From NCBI GenBank assembly GCA_020025915.1, contig JAHHRH010000050.1, forward strand, positions 1-9,785: a stretch of 9,785 bases of DNA, given 5' to 3'. Below the pieces are notes generated by a model, which worked only from the letters and a program-made list of their open reading frames with translations, made no database searches and had not been told where the DNA came from. Of the stretch, positions 6,016 to 9,785 are shown in pieces (the first letter of the stretch is position 1; every line of letters begins with the position of its first letter). The DNA comes from Sutterella sp. Lineage in GTDB: Bacteria; Pseudomonadota; Gammaproteobacteria; Burkholderiales; Burkholderiaceae_F. The position numbers and the translations under genes were made by a program.

Positions 6016-6040
6016 GTAATGCTCGTGAGGCAAGTAGAAT
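6014..6040 (+). promoter_or_regulatory. Possible promoter of uppS
   Basis: TAGAAT (6035-6040) is a good -10 box. The best -35 match is TTGTAA (6014-6019), but the spacing is only 15 bases. A promoter somewhere between the frr terminator and uppS is expected. Confidence 0.3.
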
Positions 6041-6085
6041 ACTGAATTGGCTTGCTGATTTGCTTCATTGAATGGAAAAGGTTGT

Positions 6086-6799
6086 ATGTCTCACCCAAAA
6101 ACACCTGCTCATGTAGCCATCATTATGGATGGCAATGGAAGATGGGCCAAAAAACGCCTACTGCCACGAGCTGAGGGGCATCGTCAAGGGGTCGAGGCGC
6201 TAAATCGGATCGTGGGGGCTGCGGCGCGATTAGGTATTGAACGTCTGACAGTCTTTGCTTTTTCAAGTGAAAACTGGGCACGTCCTGCGCCAGAAGTGGC
6301 CATGTTGATGAAGCTCTTTGCTCAGGCGCTTCATCGTTGGTCTGAGCCGTTAGCTAACGCTGGTGTTCGGTTGCGTGTGATTGGCGATCGAACGGCTTTT
6401 TCTGATAGTGTCAAAGCGGCTATTGAAGCCAATGAACGGGCTACAGCTAATGGCACCAATATGGAGTTGGTGATTGCGGCCAATTATGGCGGTCGATGGG
6501 ATGTGTGTCAGGCGACGCAGCAAGTGATCGATGCTGGCTTAGATGTGACACCTGAGAACCTCTCCAAGTATTTGACTGTGTCTGATGTGGATCTCTTGAT
6601 TCGTACAGGGGGCGAGTGTCGTATTTCGAATTTTTTACTTTGGCAAAGTGCCTACGCAGAAATCTATTTCACGGAGCGTCTTTGGCCTGACTTTGATGCG
6701 AAAGACTTAGAAGATGCTTTGGCATGGTATGTGCGTCGTGAACGCCGTTTCGGTCGCACGAGTGAGCAGGTGCAAAATGGTGCTGACTTGTCCCTGTAA
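6086..6799 (+). CDS. uppS: Undecaprenyl diphosphate synthase (cis-prenyltransferase)
   Basis: Adds isopentenyl units to farnesyl diphosphate in cis to make the C55 lipid that carries peptidoglycan and O-antigen precursors; a soluble or membrane-associated dimer. The 237-residue product has the family's motifs in order: HVAIIMDGNGRWAKKR (9-24) with catalytic D15, GHRQGVE (31-37), FAFSSENWARP (58-67), NYGGRWD (133-139), the diphosphate-binding DLLIRTGGE (169-177) followed by RISNFLLWQ, and AEIYF..LWPDF near 191-203. Position 178 is Cys where E. coli has His, but that position varies. The ATG at 6086 has GGAAAAGG upstream, close to it; an in-frame TTG six codons earlier is less likely. It probably forms a two-gene unit with cdsA 129 bases downstream, since no terminator lies between. 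Confidence 0.97.
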   Translation: MSHPKTPAHVAIIMDGNGRWAKKRLLPRAEGHRQGVEALNRIVGAAARLGIERLTVFAFSSENWARPAPEVAMLMKLFAQALHRWSEPLANAGVRLRVIGDRTAFSDSVKAAIEANERATANGTNMELVIAANYGGRWDVCQATQQVIDAGLDVTPENLSKYLTVSDVDLLIRTGGECRISNFLLWQSAYAEIYFTERLWPDFDAKDLEDALAWYVRRERRFGRTSEQVQNGADLSL

Positions 6800-6928
6800 T
6801 AGGTAAGATTAAGACACAGAAAAGCTTCCTTTCGTTAAAATGGCGCAATAAGTGTCGCTTTTGTGACTTGTTGATTAAATTTCAAGAAAAGACGTGTTGG
6901 CCAGAGGCTAACCGGAGGTTATTTAATA

Positions 6929-7777
6929 ATGTTACTCACGCGTGTTATCACCGCAGTTGTGCTGTTGATCGTTCTCACGCTATCGATTTATATCGGTCCT
7001 CTGGCATTTGCGGGAGTTATGGCTGTGGCCTTTGGCGCAACTCTCTTTGAGTGGTTACGTATTGGTGGCTTAGGTCCACGTCCTGCGTTATTGGTCGCCG
7101 CTGTTGAAATGATTGTGCAGTTCTCACTTTATTGGGCTGGGGCGCTCGACAGGATGGCTCTGTTCCTTTTCTTGGTGAACGGCGTCATCATGGTAGCTTG
7201 GTTCGTTATTTTCTTTGCCGAACTATTTCATCGTCAGACTGGCTTCAAGGTGAGTCAGCGCCAGTGCTTATGGTCGGCAGTCACTTTTGTACCAGCTGCT
7301 TATCTATCTCTTTTGTGGCTCTACGAAACGGGGGACTGGATTTTAGTCTTATCAGTCCTTCTGATTGTGTGGGGGGCTGATATCTCTGCTTATTTTTGTG
7401 GTCGTGCTTGGGGTAAGCATCCGATGGCTCCTGCGATTTCTCCCAAAAAGACGATTGAAGGGGCGTTTGGTGCTTATGTGATTGTGATCATCTTCTTCGC
7501 ACTCACCTATGTATTCTGTACACAGCAGAATGTCTTTACCAATTATCTCTTTGATAATGCAGGTTTCTTATGGGGTATTGCAACGCTAGCCCTATTAGTT
7601 GCCTTATCTATTGCAGGGGATCTGTGGGAATCCATGTTGAAGCGTTTAGTCGGCATTAAAGACTCATCTAATCTCTTGCCTGGTCATGGTGGTTTCTTTG
7701 ACCGTATGGATGCCTCTTTGCCAGTGCTTCCTGCCGCCACATTCATCATGTTGTGGATTCAATTGTTGGTGAAGTAA
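6929..7777 (+). CDS. cdsA: Phosphatidate cytidylyltransferase (CDP-diglyceride synthase)
   Basis: Makes CDP-diacylglycerol from CTP and phosphatidic acid in the inner membrane, the branch point to phosphatidylethanolamine, phosphatidylglycerol and cardiolipin. The 282-residue protein is almost entirely hydrophobic segments: roughly 5-22, 24-42, 54-71, 76-98, 113-130, 137-157, 181-197, 211-231 and 263-280 look membrane-spanning. The family signature is intact at 235-261 (S..KR....KD........GHGG..DR.D), holding the Asp and Lys residues that bind metal and CTP. SPKKTIEGAFG (171-181) is the other conserved block. GGAGG lies ten bases ahead of the ATG. It follows uppS, as in most proteobacteria, but the usual next genes (dxr, rseP, bamA) are absent, and a terminator ends the unit. 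Confidence 0.97.
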   Translation: MLLTRVITAVVLLIVLTLSIYIGPLAFAGVMAVAFGATLFEWLRIGGLGPRPALLVAAVEMIVQFSLYWAGALDRMALFLFLVNGVIMVAWFVIFFAELFHRQTGFKVSQRQCLWSAVTFVPAAYLSLLWLYETGDWILVLSVLLIVWGADISAYFCGRAWGKHPMAPAISPKKTIEGAFGAYVIVIIFFALTYVFCTQQNVFTNYLFDNAGFLWGIATLALLVALSIAGDLWESMLKRLVGIKDSSNLLPGHGGFFDRMDASLPVLPAATFIMLWIQLLVK

Positions 7778-7792
7778 TAGTAGCAATGCTTT

Positions 7793-7820
7793 AAATTAAG
7801 GCGCGGTTGCCGGATAGATC
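7793..7820 (+). repeat. Short repeated blocks, copy 1 (behind cdsA)
   Basis: AAATTAAGG (7793-7801) and, ten bases on, GGATAGATC (7812-7820) recur in the same order behind the phosphoesterase gene at 9731-9755. Here they overlap the cdsA terminator. Only two copies are visible, so this is a weak repeat call. Confidence 0.4.
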
Positions 7821-7843
7821 CCTTCGGCCCGCGCCTTTGTTTT
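7798..7843 (+). terminator. Intrinsic terminator of cdsA
   Basis: AAGGCGCGG (7798-7806) pairs with CCGCGCCTT (7829-7837), and GCCG/CGGC (7809-7812 with 7825-7828) continue the stem. TTTGTTTT follows. The next gene starts 13 bases after it. Confidence 0.9.
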
Positions 7844-7856
7844 ATGACTTAGAGAG

Positions 7857-8483
7857 ATGACAGATTATTTAGTTCCAAATTTGGCGCCTGACGAAATTCA
7901 TCGTGAAGAAGATGTAGTGCGTCGTTCTCGTTTTATTGTGTCGATAGCTCGTGTGTCGAGTGTTGAGGAAGCCAAAGCGTTTATTGAGCGGATTCGCGCT
8001 GAACACCCAACGGCAACGCATAACTGCTGGGCTTTTAATGCGGGTGCGCCAGAAGATACGGCGCAAGTGGGCGCGAGTGACGATGGCGAGCCTCAAGGGA
8101 CAGCCGGTCGCCCTATGCTAACCGTGTTACTTCACAGTGGGGTGGGTGAAATCGCAACAGTCGTGACGCGTTATTTTGGCGGGACGCTCTTAGGAACAGG
8201 TGGTTTAGTACGAGCCTATCAGGGTTCGGTCAAACAGGGATTAGACAGTTTACCTGTCGTATTGCGTGAAGATATGCAACGTTTTGTGGTGTCGATCGAG
8301 CCGCATCAAGTCTCAGACTTTCAGCATTTTTTGGCTGAAGCCAAAGGGCGAGTATTGACCTCAGACTTTCGTTTTGACGCGACCTTTGAAGTCGAAATTC
8401 CTAAACCTCGGGCACAAAGTTTTTCCGATCGAATGATGGAAGCGACTGCTGGTGAGGCACTTATCGATTGGATTGAAGATTGA
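7857..8483 (+). CDS. yigZ: YigZ/IMPACT family protein
   Basis: Member of the bacterial YigZ (UPF0029, IMPACT N-terminal) family. The precise biochemical role of these proteins is not settled; eukaryotic IMPACT acts in translational control through GCN1. The 208-residue length is normal for the family. The N-terminal domain (about 1-130) shows the diagnostic SDDGEPQGTAGRPML (74-88), VVTRYFGGTLLGTGGLVRAY (102-121) and the earlier HNCWAF (55-60). The C-terminal part (about 140-205) fits the DUF1949 ferredoxin-like domain. The ATG at 7857 has only a poor purine run (AGAGAG) touching it. It starts 13 bases behind the cdsA terminator, leaving no room for a promoter in between, so it probably relies on read-through. 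Nothing around it suggests a specific function. Confidence 0.93.
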   Translation: MTDYLVPNLAPDEIHREEDVVRRSRFIVSIARVSSVEEAKAFIERIRAEHPTATHNCWAFNAGAPEDTAQVGASDDGEPQGTAGRPMLTVLLHSGVGEIATVVTRYFGGTLLGTGGLVRAYQGSVKQGLDSLPVVLREDMQRFVVSIEPHQVSDFQHFLAEAKGRVLTSDFRFDATFEVEIPKPRAQSFSDRMMEATAGEALIDWIED

Positions 8484-8531
8484 TTTGTTTGGAATTGTAC
8501 CGCCTTGTGTGAAGCAGAAGTCGTAACAAGA

Positions 8532-8547
8532 TCATTCGATAGAATGA
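8532..8547 (+). other. Small perfect hairpin between yigZ and the phosphoesterase gene
   Basis: TCATTC (8532-8537) and GAATGA (8542-8547) pair over the loop GATA. No T run follows, so it is not a terminator. TAGAAT at 8540-8545 inside it resembles a -10 box without a good -35 partner. Confidence 0.3.
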
Positions 8548-8563
8548 CAGTGTGACGATTTAT

Positions 8564-8570
8564 AGGAGGA
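8564..8570 (+). promoter_or_regulatory. Strong ribosome binding site deciding a GTG start
   Basis: AGGAGGA is a near-perfect Shine-Dalgarno sequence and lies nine bases ahead of the GTG at 8579. An in-frame GTG at 8552 would place this site inside the gene, so the later GTG is preferred. Confidence 0.85.
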
Positions 8571-8578
8571 TATACGTC

Positions 8579-9718
8579 GTGCGATTTACCATTTTTTATA
8601 CCCTTTGTGCACTATGGGTGATTTGGCGATTCTGGTTTCCACTTCGCGTCTCACAATTATTTAAATTGAGCGGATTGATCGTAACGATATTGGTTGCGCT
8701 TTTTCCTGCAGCGACAACCATATTTTTGGGTGGTTTAACTAGTCCTGAGGTTCCTGCTTGGGTTTTGATTTTAGGGAATGGCGCGACGTTTACGTTATTT
8801 TTGCTCGCACTTTTGACGCTTTGTCGAGAGGTGATCATTTTTGCTTCAGTGTTGGCAGGACGAACTGGCGAGCGTGTGCATCAACTTGTGCAAAAAGATA
8901 AGCGCGTCGCATTAGGCATGACGCTAACCTCAGCAACTTTAGCAATACTTGGTGTCAGAGAAGGGATCAAGGTTCCTGACGTCCACGAGATGACATTGCC
9001 GATTAAAGATTGCCCCAAATCTTTTGAAGGCTTTCGTATTGTGCAGCTCTCTGACTTACACGCTTCAGCACTTCTACGCGAGCCTCATATGGCCGCTTTG
9101 GTCGAAAAGGTTAATGCTTTACATCCCGATCTCATAGTGATTACAGGCGATATTGTCGATGGTAAGGTTACGGCACGTGATAAGGACGTTGCGCCGCTCG
9201 CAAAATTGAAGGCACCTTATGGTGTGATTGCTGTAGAAGGTAATCATGAGCATTACGTTGATTATGAAGGATGGATGAAAAAGCTGCCGACCTTAGGAAT
9301 GACGGTTCTTCGTAATGATTGCATTACGCTACATCGTGATGGTGCGACGCTAACGATTGGTGGCGTTACTGATCCTTGGGGACGTCGTTATGGACGGACG
9401 TTGCCAGATCCTGTGAAAGCTTTTGAGAAGGCGCCAGAGAATGGTCTTCGAATTTTGCTATCTCATCAACCTAAATATGCCAATGACTATGACAATGCGG
9501 TGCGCTTTGATGTGCAACTCTCAGGACATACTCACGGTGGTCAGCTCTATGGCTTAGACAAAGGTGTTGCGATTCTGAACCATATGTTTGTTCGAGGTTG
9601 GTATCAGCTTAACCGGGCTGTGATGTATGTGCATCCTGGTTCAGGATTGTGGAATGGATTTCCTATTCGCCTTGGTGTACCTGCAGAAATTGCGCTTTTC
9701 GCGTTAAAGAAAAAATAG
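8579..9718 (+). CDS. Membrane-anchored calcineurin-like metallophosphoesterase
   Basis: Predicted two-metal phosphoesterase fused to an N-terminal membrane region, of the YkuE/YaeI-like type. From the GTG start it has 379 residues. Hydrophobic segments at about 2-21, 30-51, 61-81, 84-95 and 115-126 form the anchor. The catalytic domain runs from about 150 and has every motif of the superfamily: SDLH (158-161), GDIVDG (190-195), GNHEH (221-225), LSHQP (294-298) and GHTHGGQ (316-322). Relatives act on phospholipid headgroups such as UDP-diacylglucosamine or on unknown substrates; the substrate cannot be told from the sequence. The start is fixed by a strong ribosome binding site. It lies 95 bases behind yigZ with no terminator between, so the two may be cotranscribed. 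Confidence 0.93.
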   Translation: MRFTIFYTLCALWVIWRFWFPLRVSQLFKLSGLIVTILVALFPAATTIFLGGLTSPEVPAWVLILGNGATFTLFLLALLTLCREVIIFASVLAGRTGERVHQLVQKDKRVALGMTLTSATLAILGVREGIKVPDVHEMTLPIKDCPKSFEGFRIVQLSDLHASALLREPHMAALVEKVNALHPDLIVITGDIVDGKVTARDKDVAPLAKLKAPYGVIAVEGNHEHYVDYEGWMKKLPTLGMTVLRNDCITLHRDGATLTIGGVTDPWGRRYGRTLPDPVKAFEKAPENGLRILLSHQPKYANDYDNAVRFDVQLSGHTHGGQLYGLDKGVAILNHMFVRGWYQLNRAVMYVHPGSGLWNGFPIRLGVPAEIALFALKKK

Positions 9719-9730
9719 AATAAATTTTGA

Positions 9731-9755
9731 AAATTAAGGAAGGTCTGGATAGATC
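9731..9755 (+). repeat. Short repeated blocks, copy 2 (behind the phosphoesterase gene)
   Basis: AAATTAAGG (9731-9739) and, seven bases on, GGATAGATC (9747-9755) match the pair behind cdsA at 7793-7820. The bases between differ. Confidence 0.4.
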
Positions 9756-9761
9756 GGATTT

Positions 9762-9785
9762 GACGCGGCACCTTATCAAAAAGGT
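9762..9785 (+). terminator. Probable left part of a terminator cut by the window end
   Basis: ACCTT (9770-9774) can pair with AAGGT (9781-9785) over a six-base loop, and the window ends there. GCGGC lies just left of the stem, so a full terminator would continue with GCCGC and a T run. ACCTT could also pair with AAGGT at 9740-9744. The completion is inference. Confidence 0.4.

Noticed and set aside
6622..6683. Cys at UppS residue 178 in the RTGGECRISN block
   Set aside because: This position varies in the family (His in E. coli, other residues elsewhere) and is not catalytic.
6813..6841. Promoter ahead of cdsA (GACACA, TAAAAT, 17 bases apart)
   Set aside because: The -35 match is poor, and cdsA can be transcribed from uppS without any terminator between them.
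9740..9785. tRNA-like arms at the right end of the window
   Set aside because: On the minus strand a TCAAATCC stretch recalls a T-loop, but no acceptor or anticodon stem can be drawn.

Overview
The window is a stretch of bacterial chromosome carrying conserved housekeeping genes. The protein sequences look betaproteobacterial: ribosomal protein S2 and EF-Ts resemble Burkholderiales versions throughout. The base composition is only moderately GC, which suggests a low-GC Burkholderiales family such as the Sutterellaceae. That placement is inference from memory of these families, not a database result.

Layout from left to right. On the minus strand, bases 1-46 look like the 5' end of a group II intron of the IIC type, directly behind the intrinsic terminator of map (type I methionine aminopeptidase). 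A divergent intergenic region holds a strong rpsB promoter and a folded leader. The plus strand then carries rpsB, a structured spacer with a terminator, tsf, galU (UTP-glucose-1-phosphate uridylyltransferase), pyrH, frr, uppS, cdsA, a YigZ/IMPACT-family gene and a membrane-anchored calcineurin-like metallophosphoesterase. The window ends in what looks like half of another terminator.

The genes cover translation (map, rpsB, tsf, frr), UMP phosphorylation for nucleotides (pyrH), UDP-glucose supply (galU), the undecaprenyl carrier lipid for cell wall synthesis (uppS) and phospholipid synthesis (cdsA). The order rpsB-tsf-pyrH-frr-uppS-cdsA is the familiar proteobacterial one. It is interrupted here by galU, and the usual dxr-rseP-bamA continuation after cdsA is replaced by yigZ and the phosphoesterase. 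Intrinsic terminators follow map, rpsB, tsf, galU, pyrH, frr and cdsA, so the cluster appears to be split into short transcription units rather than one long operon; only uppS-cdsA lacks an internal terminator.

I see no novel defence or metabolic system. The observations most worth a second look are the group IIC intron edge at the left end, the folded rpsB-tsf spacer, the rpsB leader, the unusual S2 residues, and a pair of short sequence blocks repeated behind cdsA and behind the phosphoesterase gene.
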